NCBI RefSeq assembly: GCF_003355155.1
Contig: NZ_CP031320.1
Location: 2,827,881-2,891,880 of the forward strand
Direction: 5' to 3'
Length of the DNA stretch: 64,000 bases
Source of the DNA: Streptomyces armeniacus
Lineage (GTDB): Bacteria > Actinomycetota > Actinomycetes > Streptomycetales > Streptomycetaceae
This document shows, piece after piece, positions 47,501-55,314 of the stretch (position 1 is the stretch's first letter; every line of letters starts with the position of its first letter). The notes under the pieces were generated by a model. The model ran no database searches. It had not been told where the DNA came from and saw nothing but the letters and a program-made list of their open reading frames with translations. Position numbers and translations under genes: made by a program.

Positions 47501-49957
47501 TTCCTGTCCGCGGCCTCGGACGGCGTACGCACGCCCACGCTGACCGACGTGTCGCTGCGGCTCCCGCTGACGACGGCGGAACGCCGCGAGGTGCAGGTGC
47601 TGTACGACGACGCCGGGGCGCGGATCGCGTCCCGCGTGCAGGAGGAGGACGGACCGGGCGCCGGCACCCGGCAGTGGCTCACGCACACCACCGCGCATGT
47701 CGCCGCCGGCCCGGCCGGCGCGCCGCCCGCGGCCCTGCCGGAGCCGGACGGCGCGGCGGAGCCCGCCGACCCCGGCCTGGTCCGGCGGCACCTGACGTCG
47801 GTCGGGGTGCCCACGATGGGCTTCGAATGGACGGTGGACGAACTGACGCGTACGGGCGGCGGGTTGCGCGCCCGCGTGCGTACGGACCAGCCGGAGCACG
47901 CCGCGCCGACCTGGGCGCCGCTGCTGGACGCGGCCCTGTCCATCGCGCCCGCCGCGTATCCGGGCGAGGCCGTGCTGCGCATGGTCGCGCACGTGGACGA
48001 GGTGCACGTCGCCGGTGAGCCGCCCGCGGAGGCGGTCGTCGACGTGGCGCTCGACCCGGACGAGGACGACGCCGTGCACGTGCTGATCGCCGACGCCGGC
48101 GGCCGTGTCCTGGCCCGGCTGGCGGGGCTGCGGTACGCGGGCATGGACCGCGATCCGTCGGCCACCGCGACGCCGGAGCAGCTGGTGCACGAGATGGTGT
48201 GGCGGCCGCTGGACCTCGCCGCCGCGGACCCGGAGGAGGCCGCGCGGCGCGTCGTCCTGGTCGGCGCGGACGGCGACCGGACGGAGGAGCTGCGCGCCCT
48301 GCTGGCCAAGGCCGGGGCCGACTGCGCCGTCGTCTCCGGCCCCGAAGACCTGGACGCGGGCGCGCACTTCGCCGCACCCGCCGACGTACTCCTGCTGCCC
48401 GCCGCGGAGCACGGGGACGGTCCCGTCGCCGACGCCGCGGTCCGCTCCGCGTGGCTGCTCACCCGCACCGCGCAGCGCCTGGCGGCCCTGGACGCGGCGG
48501 AGCCGCCGCGCCTGTGGTGCGTCACCTCCGGCGTACGGGAGAGCGCGCACGCGGCGGGCCTCGCGCAGGCGCCGCTGTGGGGACTGAGCCGGATCGTCGC
48601 GGGCGAGCACCCGGAGCTGTGGGGCGGCCTGGTCGACGTGCCGGCCGGCGGGCCCGGCACGGTCGCGGGCACCCTGCTGGAGACGCTGCGGGCGGCGCCC
48701 CGCGAGGACGCGGTCGCGCTGCGCGACGGCGCCGCGTTCACCGCCCGGCTGGCCAGGCCGGAGGGCGAGCCGTCGGGCCGCCCGGTGGAGTGCCGGGCCG
48801 ACGGCACGTATCTGGTCACCGGCGGCCTGGGCATCCTCGGCCTGGAGGTCGCCCGCTGGCTGGCCGAACGGGGCGCGCGCCGCCTCGTACTGGCGGGCCG
48901 CCGGCCGTTCCCAGTCCGCGCGGACTGGGACGGGCGGACGGACGCGGACGTACGGCGGCAGATCGACGGCATACGCGCCCTGGAGGCGGCCGGAGTCACC
49001 GTCCGTACGGTCGCCCTGGACGTCGCCGACGCCGCGGAGGCCGCGCGGGTGCTGGACCCGGACGCGCTGGGCCTGCCGCCCGTACGGGGTGTGGTGCACG
49101 CGGCCGGTGTGCTGGACAACCGGATGCTGGCGGGCGTGGACGAGGCGTCGCTGCGTACGGTGATGCGGCCCAAGGTGGCGGGCGCGTGGACGCTGCACGA
49201 GCTGTTCCCGCCCGGCAGCGTCGACTTCCTCGCGTTCTTCTCCTCCTGCGGCCAGCTGCTCGGGCTGCCGGGCCAGGCCAGCTACGGCGCGGCGAACGCG
49301 TTCCTGGACGCCCTCGCCGTACACCGCCGTACGGCGGGCCACGCGGACACGTTCAGCCTCGGCTGGACGTCGTGGCGCGGCAAGGGCATGGCCGTCAACA
49401 AGGTCGTCGACCTGGAGCTGCAGGCGCGCGGCGTCACGGACATCTCGGTCCCGGAGGCGTTCGGCGCCTGGGACCTGGCGGCGCGGCACGGCGCCGGGTC
49501 GTACGCGGTGCTGGGGCTGACGGCGCTGGAGCCGGGCGGCGAACGGCTGCCGCTGCTGAGCGAGCTGTCGGCCGGTACGGAGGCCGGCGCGGCGGCCGGT
49601 TCGCCGGGCGCCGCGGACGAACTGGCCGGGCTGGCACCGGAGGAGCTGCGGGAGCGGCTGCTGGAGGAGGTCGGCGGGCAGATCGCCGCCGAGATGCGGC
49701 TGTCCGCGCAGCGCCTGGACCCGCGCCGGTCGCTGGCCGAGCAGGGGCTCGACTCGGTGATGACGGTGGTGATCCGGCGGCGCCTGGAGAAGCGGTTCGG
49801 GCAGAGCCTGCCCGCGACGCTGCTGTGGCACCAGCCGACGGTGTTCGCCATCGCGGAGCACCTGGCCGGGCTGCTGTCCGCCGCGGACACAGAGGACACC
49901 ACCGCGACTCCCGACACCGCCGCGGCCGACGAGCCCATGCCCATGGTCGGCGCCTGA
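44558..49957 (+). CDS. Iterative type I PKS, 6-methylsalicylic acid synthase type (KS-AT-DH/TH-KR-ACP)
   Basis: A 1799-residue single-module synthase, the size of ChlB1/PokM1/NcsB. KS (about 15-440): Cys187 in DTACSASL, His322, His362. AT (about 560-870): Ser661 in GHSVGEIAAA and VAFHS near 760, close to the malonyl HAFH motif. DH/TH (from about 930): His965 in HTINGVEIVP, matching HxxxGxxxxP. KR (about 1415-1600): VTGGLGILG, Ser in FFSSCG, Tyr1576 in ASYGAANAF. ACP: Ser1733 in GLDSVMT. No TE, MT or ER. An intact KR argues for 6-methylsalicylate rather than orsellinate; a longer naphthoate product cannot be excluded. ATG 44558 has AGAAGGGG upstream. Confidence 0.92.
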   Translation: MVKGNRSVQPPAAGAEPVAVIGLGCRFAGDVHSPEGFWELLLDGRDGIGEVPPERWEFYEAMGPDYAAALRRATRWGGYLSDIEGFDAEFFGLTPREAELMDPQQRILLEVTWEALEHAGIPPRELAGGGTGVFVGVGSDDYGRRMLEDLPRIEAWTGIGAAMCAVANRISYALDLRGPSLAVDTACSASLVAMHLACQSLRLEESSVAIAAGVNLIVSPGLTLTLDAAGAMAPDGRCKSFDASADGYGRGEGCGVLVLKRLADAERDGDRVLAVVSGSAVSQDGRTNGIMAPSGDAQQHVLERACRQAAVDPATVDYVEAHGTGTRLGDPLEASALSAVYGAGRDAGKPCLIGSVKSNIGHLEAAAGVASLIKAVLSLSNGEIPPTLNHTAGNPAVDWDTAGLRVVTDRTPWPRGERPRRAGVSGFGYGGTISHVLLEEAPAPAGGAAGTTAEDAAGDAAGRELAEAAAGAEAGEHGPAPRLFPLSAASEAALRQYAGDLAGWLTGLGSGASLDSVGHTLSQRRSHLPHRATVVASDRTELVAGLRRLAEGEAGPGLLTGTVPAATAQDAGLVWVFSGHGSQWTGMGRELLATEPAFASVIDSLEPVFLEEIGFSPRQVLADGDFEDVDRVQTMIFAMQLGLAEVWRARGVTPAAVIGHSVGEIAAAVTCGALTREEGARLICRRSVLLRRVAGKGAMAMASLSFADAQEKLAGRTDVVAAIASSPLSTVIAGDTAAVEKVIAQWKAEDIPMRRVASDVAFHSAHMDPLLAELSAAAGDLSPTGPVIPMYSTALEDPRATPTADGAYWAANLRNPVRLAAAVQAAAEDGYGAFLEVSAHPVVAHSVNETLPELGFDDAFTGSSLRRDQPERATLLAGAGALHCHGVPLDWARLHPRGDLVALPQVAWQRARHWRDAVPGGGGAGLRHDVDAHTLLGAESPVAGRQLRLWRTLLEDANRPYPGSHTINGVEIVPAAVLVNSFLSAASDGVRTPTLTDVSLRLPLTTAERREVQVLYDDAGARIASRVQEEDGPGAGTRQWLTHTTAHVAAGPAGAPPAALPEPDGAAEPADPGLVRRHLTSVGVPTMGFEWTVDELTRTGGGLRARVRTDQPEHAAPTWAPLLDAALSIAPAAYPGEAVLRMVAHVDEVHVAGEPPAEAVVDVALDPDEDDAVHVLIADAGGRVLARLAGLRYAGMDRDPSATATPEQLVHEMVWRPLDLAAADPEEAARRVVLVGADGDRTEELRALLAKAGADCAVVSGPEDLDAGAHFAAPADVLLLPAAEHGDGPVADAAVRSAWLLTRTAQRLAALDAAEPPRLWCVTSGVRESAHAAGLAQAPLWGLSRIVAGEHPELWGGLVDVPAGGPGTVAGTLLETLRAAPREDAVALRDGAAFTARLARPEGEPSGRPVECRADGTYLVTGGLGILGLEVARWLAERGARRLVLAGRRPFPVRADWDGRTDADVRRQIDGIRALEAAGVTVRTVALDVADAAEAARVLDPDALGLPPVRGVVHAAGVLDNRMLAGVDEASLRTVMRPKVAGAWTLHELFPPGSVDFLAFFSSCGQLLGLPGQASYGAANAFLDALAVHRRTAGHADTFSLGWTSWRGKGMAVNKVVDLELQARGVTDISVPEAFGAWDLAARHGAGSYAVLGLTALEPGGERLPLLSELSAGTEAGAAAGSPGAADELAGLAPEELRERLLEEVGGQIAAEMRLSAQRLDPRRSLAEQGLDSVMTVVIRRRLEKRFGQSLPATLLWHQPTVFAIAEHLAGLLSAADTEDTTATPDTAAADEPMPMVGA

Positions 49958-49997
49958 CGGACCGCCGTACGGGCCCGAGAAACGAGGTAGCAGAGAC

Positions 49998-51053
49998 GTG
50001 CGTACAACGGATGTGTTCGTCAAGGGGATCGGCGTCTGTCTGCCGGAGCCCGTCAGCGTCGAGTGGGCCGTGGCCCAGGGGCTGCACCCCGCAGGCAGTG
50101 CCGCAGCGCACGGGCTCACGGGAGCCACGGTGGCGGGCGACGTCCCGGCCCCCGAGATGGCGCTGCGGGCGGCGGAGGACGCGTGCAAGCGGGGCGGGCA
50201 GCGGCCCGACGAGGTGGATCTGCTGCTCTACACGGACACCTGGCATCAGGGCCCGGACGGCTGGCAGCCGCAGTACTACCTGCAGCGGCACCTCGTCGGT
50301 GACGGCGTGCTCGCCGTGGAGACCCAGCACGGGTGCAACGGCATGTTCAGCGCGCTGGAGCTGGCGGCCGCCTACCTGGGCGCCGACGACGCGCGCCGGG
50401 CCGCGCTGATCGTCAGCGCGGACAACTACGGCACGCCGCTGGTGGACCGCTGGAACGCGGGCCCCGGCTTCGTCGTCGGGGACGCCGCCGCGTCCGTCGT
50501 CCTGAGCCGCGACGAGGGCTTCGCGCGGCTGCTGTCGGTGGGGTCCGTCACCGTCCCGGACGGCGAGGAACTGCACCGGGCGGGCGAGCCGCTGTTCCCG
50601 CCCGGCGCCACGACCGGCAGCACCATGGACTTCAACGTGCGGGCTGCCGCGTTCCTCGCCGAGGCGAAGGCGCGGGCGAGCGCGGCCGGCGGCGGGCCCT
50701 CGCTGTGGCTGCGCGTGCACCAGAAGCTGGCGGAGTCCGTGCACCGGGCGCTGGCCGAGGCTGACGTCGAACTGGCGGACATCGCCCGGGTGATCTTCAT
50801 GAACAACGACCGGGAGACCGTCGGCGAGCGCTGCATGGGCGCCCTCGGCCTGCCGCTGTCCAAGTCCACCTGGGAGTACGGGCGCACCGTCGGCCATCTC
50901 GGCGCCAGCGACCAGATCGTCTCGCTGAACCACCTGCTCGAGACCGGTGAACTGGGGCCCGGTGACCGCGTGCTGCTGGCCGGCATGGCGCCCGGGGTCA
51001 CCCTCTCGAGCGCGGTCGTCGAGATCGTCGGCACGCCCCCGTGGCTCGGCTGA
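49998..51053 (+). CDS. KAS III-like acyltransferase 2 (CerJ/ChlB6 type)
   Basis: A 351-residue paralogue of the acyltransferase at 43366, with the same start ([12 protein letters not shown]) and the same triad: Cys113 in [14 protein letters not shown], His241 in [10 protein letters not shown] and Asp305 in [10 protein letters not shown]. The two copies flank the PKS gene. In the chlorothricin pathway two such enzymes act in series, one loading the aryl acid onto a discrete carrier protein and one moving it to the acceptor. No discrete ACP gene is present here, so a direct ACP-domain-to-sugar or protein transfer must be considered. GTG 49998, 40 bases after the PKS stop. Confidence 0.85.
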   Translation: MRTTDVFVKGIGVCLPEPVSVEWAVAQGLHPAGSAAAHGLTGATVAGDVPAPEMALRAAEDACKRGGQRPDEVDLLLYTDTWHQGPDGWQPQYYLQRHLVGDGVLAVETQHGCNGMFSALELAAAYLGADDARRAALIVSADNYGTPLVDRWNAGPGFVVGDAAASVVLSRDEGFARLLSVGSVTVPDGEELHRAGEPLFPPGATTGSTMDFNVRAAAFLAEAKARASAAGGGPSLWLRVHQKLAESVHRALAEADVELADIARVIFMNNDRETVGERCMGALGLPLSKSTWEYGRTVGHLGASDQIVSLNHLLETGELGPGDRVLLAGMAPGVTLSSAVVEIVGTPPWLG

Positions 51054-51065
51054 AGGGACAGGATC

Positions 51066-51512
51066 ATGGAGGAGGCATACCCGTACGAGGTCTCCGTCGG
51101 CCGGATCGAACCGTGCCGCATCATCAAGGTGCCGGAGATCGTGGACTCCCGCGGCAGCCTGTCGGCGATCGAGGGCGGCGAGGCACTCGGGTTCGACTTC
51201 AAGCGCGTCTACTACCTGTACAACATGCCGCTCGGCACCGTCCGCGGCGCCCACGCGCACCGCAATCTGCAGCAGCTCCTCCTCGCCATGCACGGCTCGT
51301 TCGACGTCGTCGTGGAGGACGGCAGCAGCAAGGCGACGTTTCACCTGGACAACCCGACGTACGGCCTCTACATCGGTCCGATGGTGTGGCGGAACCTCGT
51401 GAACTTCTCCCCCGAGGCGGTCGGGCTCGTCCTGGCCTCCGAGCACTACGACGAGGCCGACTACTACCGGCACTACGACGACTTCCTACGCGACGCGCGG
51501 AGCCTGCCATGA
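51066..51512 (+). CDS. TDP-4-oxo-6-deoxyhexose 3,4-ketoisomerase (FdtA/QdtA/Tyl1a-like)
   Basis: A 148-residue cupin enzyme. [19 protein letters not shown] and [28 protein letters not shown] are the family's conserved blocks, with the AHAH His pair acting in the active site. It moves the keto group from C4 to C3 of TDP-4-keto-6-deoxyglucose. The aminotransferase start overlaps its stop (ATGA), the usual partner that then places an amino group on C3. Whether the product has gluco or galacto form cannot be read here. It starts 12 bases after the second acyltransferase. Confidence 0.88.
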   Translation: MEEAYPYEVSVGRIEPCRIIKVPEIVDSRGSLSAIEGGEALGFDFKRVYYLYNMPLGTVRGAHAHRNLQQLLLAMHGSFDVVVEDGSSKATFHLDNPTYGLYIGPMVWRNLVNFSPEAVGLVLASEHYDEADYYRHYDDFLRDARSLP

Positions 51513-52660
51513 CCATTCCCTTTCTCGATCTGCGCGCCGCCTACGTGGAGCTCCGTACGGAGATCGACGCGGCCGTGCGGCGGGTGCTGGATTCCGGCTG
51601 GTACCTCTTCGGGCCCGAACTGGAGGCGTTCGAGGCGGAGTTCGCCGCGTACTGCGGCGCCGGGCACTGTGTGGCCGTCGGCAGCGGCATCGACGCGCTG
51701 GCGCTCACGCTGCGCGCCCAGGGCGTCGGGCCGGGCGACGAGGTGATCGTGCCCGCGAACACCTTCATCGCCTCGTGGCTGGCGGTGTCCGCGAGCGGCG
51801 CCGTGCCGGTGCCGGTGGAGCCGGACGAGCGGACGTGCAACCTCGACCCCGCCCGGATCGAGGCCGCCGTCACGCCGCGCACGAAGGCCGTCATGCCGGT
51901 GCACCTGTACGGGCAGCCCGCCGACATGAGCGCCGTCTGGGAGGCCGCGGACCGGCACGGCCTGGCCGTGCTGGAGGACGCGGCGCAGGCGCAGGGCGCG
52001 CGGTACCACGGCCGCAGGGTCGGTTCGGGGCGCGCGCCCGCGGCGTTCAGCTTCTACCCGGGGAAGAACCTCGGCGCGATGGGCGACGCCGGCGCCGTGG
52101 TCACGTCGGACGCCGCGCTGGCGGACCGCGTCCGGCTGCTGCGCAACTACGGCAGCCGCGTCAAGTACGAGCACGAGGTCAAGGGCACCAACTCGCGGCT
52201 GGACGACATCCAGGCCGCCGTGCTCCGCGTGAAGCTGTCCCGGCTGGACGAGTGGAACGCGCGGCGCGCCGCCGTCGCCGCCCGCTATCTGGCGGGGCTG
52301 GCGGACGTGGACGGGCTGGCGCTGCCGTACACGGAGCCGTGGGCGGAGACGTCCTGGCACCTCTTCGTGGTCCGTACGGACCGGCGCGAGGTGCTGCGTA
52401 CGGCCCTCACCGACGCGGGCATCGGCACGCTCATCCACTACCCGGTGCCGGCGCACCTGTCCGGCGCGTACGCCGAACTGGCGTACCCGCGGGGCGCGTT
52501 CCCGCTGTCGGAGCGGCTGTCCGAGGAGGTGCTGAGCCTGCCGAACGGCCCGCACATGACGGACGGGGCGGTGGACGAGGTGATCGCCTCGGTGCGGAAG
52601 GCGCTGTCCGCGCTGTCCGCGCGTCCGCGGGAGCGGCGTACGGCGGCGCCCGCCGGCTGA
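51509..52660 (+). CDS. PLP-dependent sugar 3-aminotransferase (DegT/DnrJ/EryC1/StrS family)
   Basis: A 383-residue aminotransferase. [35 protein letters not shown] is the family N-terminus, Lys186 in [15 protein letters not shown] forms the PLP aldimine, and [29 protein letters not shown] follows. Coupled to the ketoisomerase, it should make a TDP-3-amino-3,6-dideoxyhexose (FdtB/QdtB-like). The C-terminus is an Ala/Arg-rich tail. It is the last gene of the cluster; a strong inverted repeat follows at 52742. No N-methyl- or N-acetyltransferase for the amine is nearby, which leaves N-acylation by the KAS III-like enzymes as one possibility. Confidence 0.9.
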   Translation: MTIPFLDLRAAYVELRTEIDAAVRRVLDSGWYLFGPELEAFEAEFAAYCGAGHCVAVGSGIDALALTLRAQGVGPGDEVIVPANTFIASWLAVSASGAVPVPVEPDERTCNLDPARIEAAVTPRTKAVMPVHLYGQPADMSAVWEAADRHGLAVLEDAAQAQGARYHGRRVGSGRAPAAFSFYPGKNLGAMGDAGAVVTSDAALADRVRLLRNYGSRVKYEHEVKGTNSRLDDIQAAVLRVKLSRLDEWNARRAAVAARYLAGLADVDGLALPYTEPWAETSWHLFVVRTDRREVLRTALTDAGIGTLIHYPVPAHLSGAYAELAYPRGAFPLSERLSEEVLSLPNGPHMTDGAVDEVIASVRKALSALSARPRERRTAAPAG

Positions 52661-52741
52661 GCCACCGTACCGCTCCCCGCACGCTGATCGGCCCCCGCAC
52701 CGGACGGACGGACGCTGTTGGTTAATTCGGGGGCTCGCGTG

Positions 52742-52784
52742 ACGTCGGCCTTCAAGACCCGGTTGTGGTCTTGAAGGCCGACGT
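52742..52784. terminator. 18-bp perfect inverted repeat at the right end of the cluster
   Basis: ACGTCGGCCTTCAAGACC (52742-52759) pairs perfectly with 52767-52784 around the loop CGGTTGT. It lies 82 bases after the aminotransferase stop and is a probable terminator. The gap 52661-52870 otherwise holds no gene I can support; its base composition is lower in GC than its neighbours, and the repeat could also be a scar of a mobile element. Confidence 0.6.
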
Positions 52785-52870
52785 TGTCGTATGGGGTGGG
52801 TGCGGGTGTCGATGCAGCCGAGCAGGCCGAGCGAGGTCGAGTTACGCATGCGCGGACGGGTCCATTGTGA

Positions 52871-53518
52871 TTGGTAAGTGACCCCGAACCAGCCAGGACG
52901 CCCCCGAGCCCTTCGCGGCACGCGTCGGAGGTGTACAAGAGACGGCGCCCAAGCGGGCCGGCCGCCCCCAGCTGCCCACCGTCAACCACACCGCCGACCC
53001 CCGCCCCCGCCTCCTCCTCCGCGTCCTCCGCTGCTGCCTCTTCCGCTGCATCCTCTGCTGAGAGCGTCTCCGTCGTCACCCCGCACCCGGACGCACCGGT
53101 CCGTCTCGCGCGCTGCTGTACGCCCGTGCCGCCCGACGCCGTGACCGGCTTCCCCGTACGCGGCGGCGCCGTCACCGTGCACCGGGACTCCTGTCAGACG
53201 GTGGTCAGGATGGCCGCGGCAGGCCGCTCGTCCGTCTCCGTACGGTGGCGGAAGCTGCAGGCGGGCTGCCGGGTCACGCTGCTCGCGGAGGCGTTCGGGC
53301 GCCCGCAGCTGCTCGCCGACCTCACCGAGACGATCGCCTCAGAGGGTGCCGCCGTCGTCTCCGCCGACGTGGAGCCGCCCTGCGAACAGCGCGTACGGCA
53401 CACGTACACGCTCCACCTGCCCGACGCCACGGGCCTGCCCGCCCTGATGCGCGCGATGCGCCGGGTGCCGGGTGTGTACGACGTGAGCCGCGCCGTACGC
53501 CGCGTACCGGCGGGCTGA
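52871..53518 (+). CDS. Truncated RelA/SpoT homologue: zinc-finger and ACT domains only
   Basis: A 215-codon open frame. Its second half matches the end of long RSH proteins: the zinc-finger domain PVRLARCCTPVPPDAVTGFPVRGGAVTVHRDSCQTV (CC-x-P, HR-x-x-C), then an ACT domain (LLADLTETIASEGAAVVSADVE through MRAMRRVPGVYDVSRAVR). The ppGpp hydrolase, synthetase and TGS domains are missing. The first 70 residues are Ser/Ala/Pro linker-like, and the start is unclear (TTG 52871 or GTG 52931). It is directly left of hflX. Either a pseudogene remnant cut at the cluster junction or a small regulatory protein. Confidence 0.6.
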   Translation: MVSDPEPARTPPSPSRHASEVYKRRRPSGPAAPSCPPSTTPPTPAPASSSASSAAASSAASSAESVSVVTPHPDAPVRLARCCTPVPPDAVTGFPVRGGAVTVHRDSCQTVVRMAAAGRSSVSVRWRKLQAGCRVTLLAEAFGRPQLLADLTETIASEGAAVVSADVEPPCEQRVRHTYTLHLPDATGLPALMRAMRRVPGVYDVSRAVRRVPAG

Positions 53519-53712
53519 ACGCGGCCGCGGGCCTCATCGCAGTGCTGGGCGGGGTCTGGCCCTGGTCCTGGTCCTGCGCGTAATTGCGGTGACGCCCGGA
53601 CCGCACCGTGTCACCATCGTGGGCACCGACGGGTCGCACCGCCGCTCCGGGGAATCATCCCGGTGCCGGAAGCGTTCCCGGGACATAACCCATCCCACGA
53701 CGTAAGGATCCA

Positions 53713-55218
53713 ATGACCATCTCCTCTTCTTCCAAGCCGTACCCCGGCCAGCGCCTCGCCGAGACGGACCGCCGAGCCGACGCCCTGATGGAAGAGGACG
53801 TGGCATGGAGTGACGACGTCGACGGTGAGCGCGACGGCGACCAGCACGACCGTTCCGACCGTGCGGCGCTGCGCCGCGTGGCCGGGCTCTCCACCGAGCT
53901 CCAGGACGTCACCGAGGTCGAGTACCGGCAGCTCCGGCTGGAGCGCGTGGTGCTCGTCGGCGTCTGGACCTCCGGCACGGCGCAGGACGCCGACAACTCC
54001 CTGGCGGAGCTGGCGGCGCTGGCCGAGACCGCGGGTGCCGAGGTGCTCGACGGCGTGATCCAGCGGCGCGACAAGCCGGACCCGGCGACGTACATCGGCT
54101 CCGGCAAGGCCCAGGAGCTGCGGGACCTCGTGCTCGAGGCCGGCGCCGACACCGTCGTCTGCGACGGTGAGCTGAGCCCGGGCCAGCTGATCCACCTCGA
54201 GGACATCGTCAAGGTCAAGGTGGTGGACCGCACCGCGCTGATCCTCGACATCTTCGCGCAGCACGCCAAGTCCCGTGAGGGCAAGGCCCAGGTGGCGCTG
54301 GCACAGATGCAGTACATGCTGCCGAGGCTGCGCGGCTGGGGCCAGTCGCTCTCCCGGCAGATGGGCGGCGGCGGTTCCGGTTCCGCGGGCGGCGGCATGG
54401 CCACGCGTGGTCCCGGTGAGACCAAGATCGAGACGGACCGCAGGCGCATCCGCGAGAAGATGGCGAAGATGCGCCGTGAGATCGCGGAGATGCAGACCAG
54501 CCGCGACATCCAGCGCCAGGACCGCAAGCGGCACAAGGTGCCGTCCGTGGCCATCGCCGGATACACGAACGCGGGCAAGTCCTCCCTGCTCAACCGGCTG
54601 ACGGGCGCGGGCGTCCTGGTGGAGAACGCGCTGTTCGCCACCCTCGACCCCACCGTGCGCCGGGCGGAGACGCCGAGCGGGCGGCTGTACACGCTGGCGG
54701 ACACCGTCGGCTTCGTACGGCATCTGCCGCACCACCTCGTGGAGGCGTTCCGGTCCACGATGGAGGAGGTCGGCGACTCCGATCTCATCCTCCACGTGGT
54801 CGACGGCTCGCACCCGGCGCCCGAGGAGCAGCTGGCCTCCGTACGCGAGGTCATCCGCGATGTCGGCGCCGCCGACGTGCCCGAGATCGTGGTGATCAAC
54901 AAGGCGGACGCGGCCGATCCGCTCGTCCTGCAGCGGCTGCTGCGCCTGGAGAAGCAGGCCCTGGTCGTCTCCGCGCGCACCGGCGCGGGCATCGACGAGC
55001 TGCTGGCCCTGCTGGACCAGGACCTGCCGCGGCCCTCGGTCGAGCTCGAGGTGCTGGTGCCGTACACGCAGGGCGCGCTCGTCTCCCGTGCGCACGCCGA
55101 GGGCGAGGTGATCTCCGAGGTGCACACCGAGGAGGGCACGCTGCTCAAGGCGCGGGTGCACGAGGCGCTGGCCGCGGAGCTGCGGGCGTACGCGCCGGCG
55201 GCGCCGTCCGCCACGTAG
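53713..55218 (+). CDS. hflX: GTPase HflX
   Basis: A 501-residue ribosome-associated GTPase that splits stalled or hibernating ribosomes. The N-terminal HflX domain has LAELAALAETAGAEVLDGVIQRRDKPDPATYIGSGKAQEL, followed by the glycine-rich linker helix GWGQSLSRQMGGGGSGS and RGPGETKIETDRRRIREK. G domain: G1 IAGYTNAGKSSLLNRLTG, G2 TLDPTVRR, G3 DTVGFVRHLPHHLV and G4 NKAD. Length is in the usual actinobacterial range with an acidic N-terminal extension. ATG 53713 follows AAGGA. A strong terminator closes the unit. Confidence 0.95.
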   Translation: MTISSSSKPYPGQRLAETDRRADALMEEDVAWSDDVDGERDGDQHDRSDRAALRRVAGLSTELQDVTEVEYRQLRLERVVLVGVWTSGTAQDADNSLAELAALAETAGAEVLDGVIQRRDKPDPATYIGSGKAQELRDLVLEAGADTVVCDGELSPGQLIHLEDIVKVKVVDRTALILDIFAQHAKSREGKAQVALAQMQYMLPRLRGWGQSLSRQMGGGGSGSAGGGMATRGPGETKIETDRRRIREKMAKMRREIAEMQTSRDIQRQDRKRHKVPSVAIAGYTNAGKSSLLNRLTGAGVLVENALFATLDPTVRRAETPSGRLYTLADTVGFVRHLPHHLVEAFRSTMEEVGDSDLILHVVDGSHPAPEEQLASVREVIRDVGAADVPEIVVINKADAADPLVLQRLLRLEKQALVVSARTGAGIDELLALLDQDLPRPSVELEVLVPYTQGALVSRAHAEGEVISEVHTEEGTLLKARVHEALAAELRAYAPAAPSAT

Positions 55219-55249
55219 CACCGGACGGAGCTCAGGACGGAACACGAAC

Positions 55250-55289
55250 GGAGGCCCGCCCCCGGCCGTTTGGCCGGAGGCGGGCCTCC
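55250..55289. terminator. Long hairpin terminator between hflX and the convergent protease gene
   Basis: GGAGGCCCGCC-CCCGGCC (55250-55267) and GGCCGGA-GGCGGGCCTCC (55272-55289) form an almost perfect 18-bp stem with a GTTT loop. It lies 32 bases after the hflX stop and 25 before the end of the convergent gene, and should act in both directions. Confidence 0.8.
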
Positions 55290-55314
55290 GTGCTGTCCGC
55301 CGCGCGGGGGAGCG

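Noticed and set aside
44351..50188. 1945-codon open frame on the minus strand
   Set aside because: It is the antisense shadow of the PKS gene. The plus strand shows full KS, AT, DH, KR and ACP motifs, the minus strand none.
52742..52784. Perfect inverted repeat as the end of an insertion sequence
   Set aside because: No transposase gene or remnant could be recognised, and no target duplication or second end was found. A terminator is the simpler reading.
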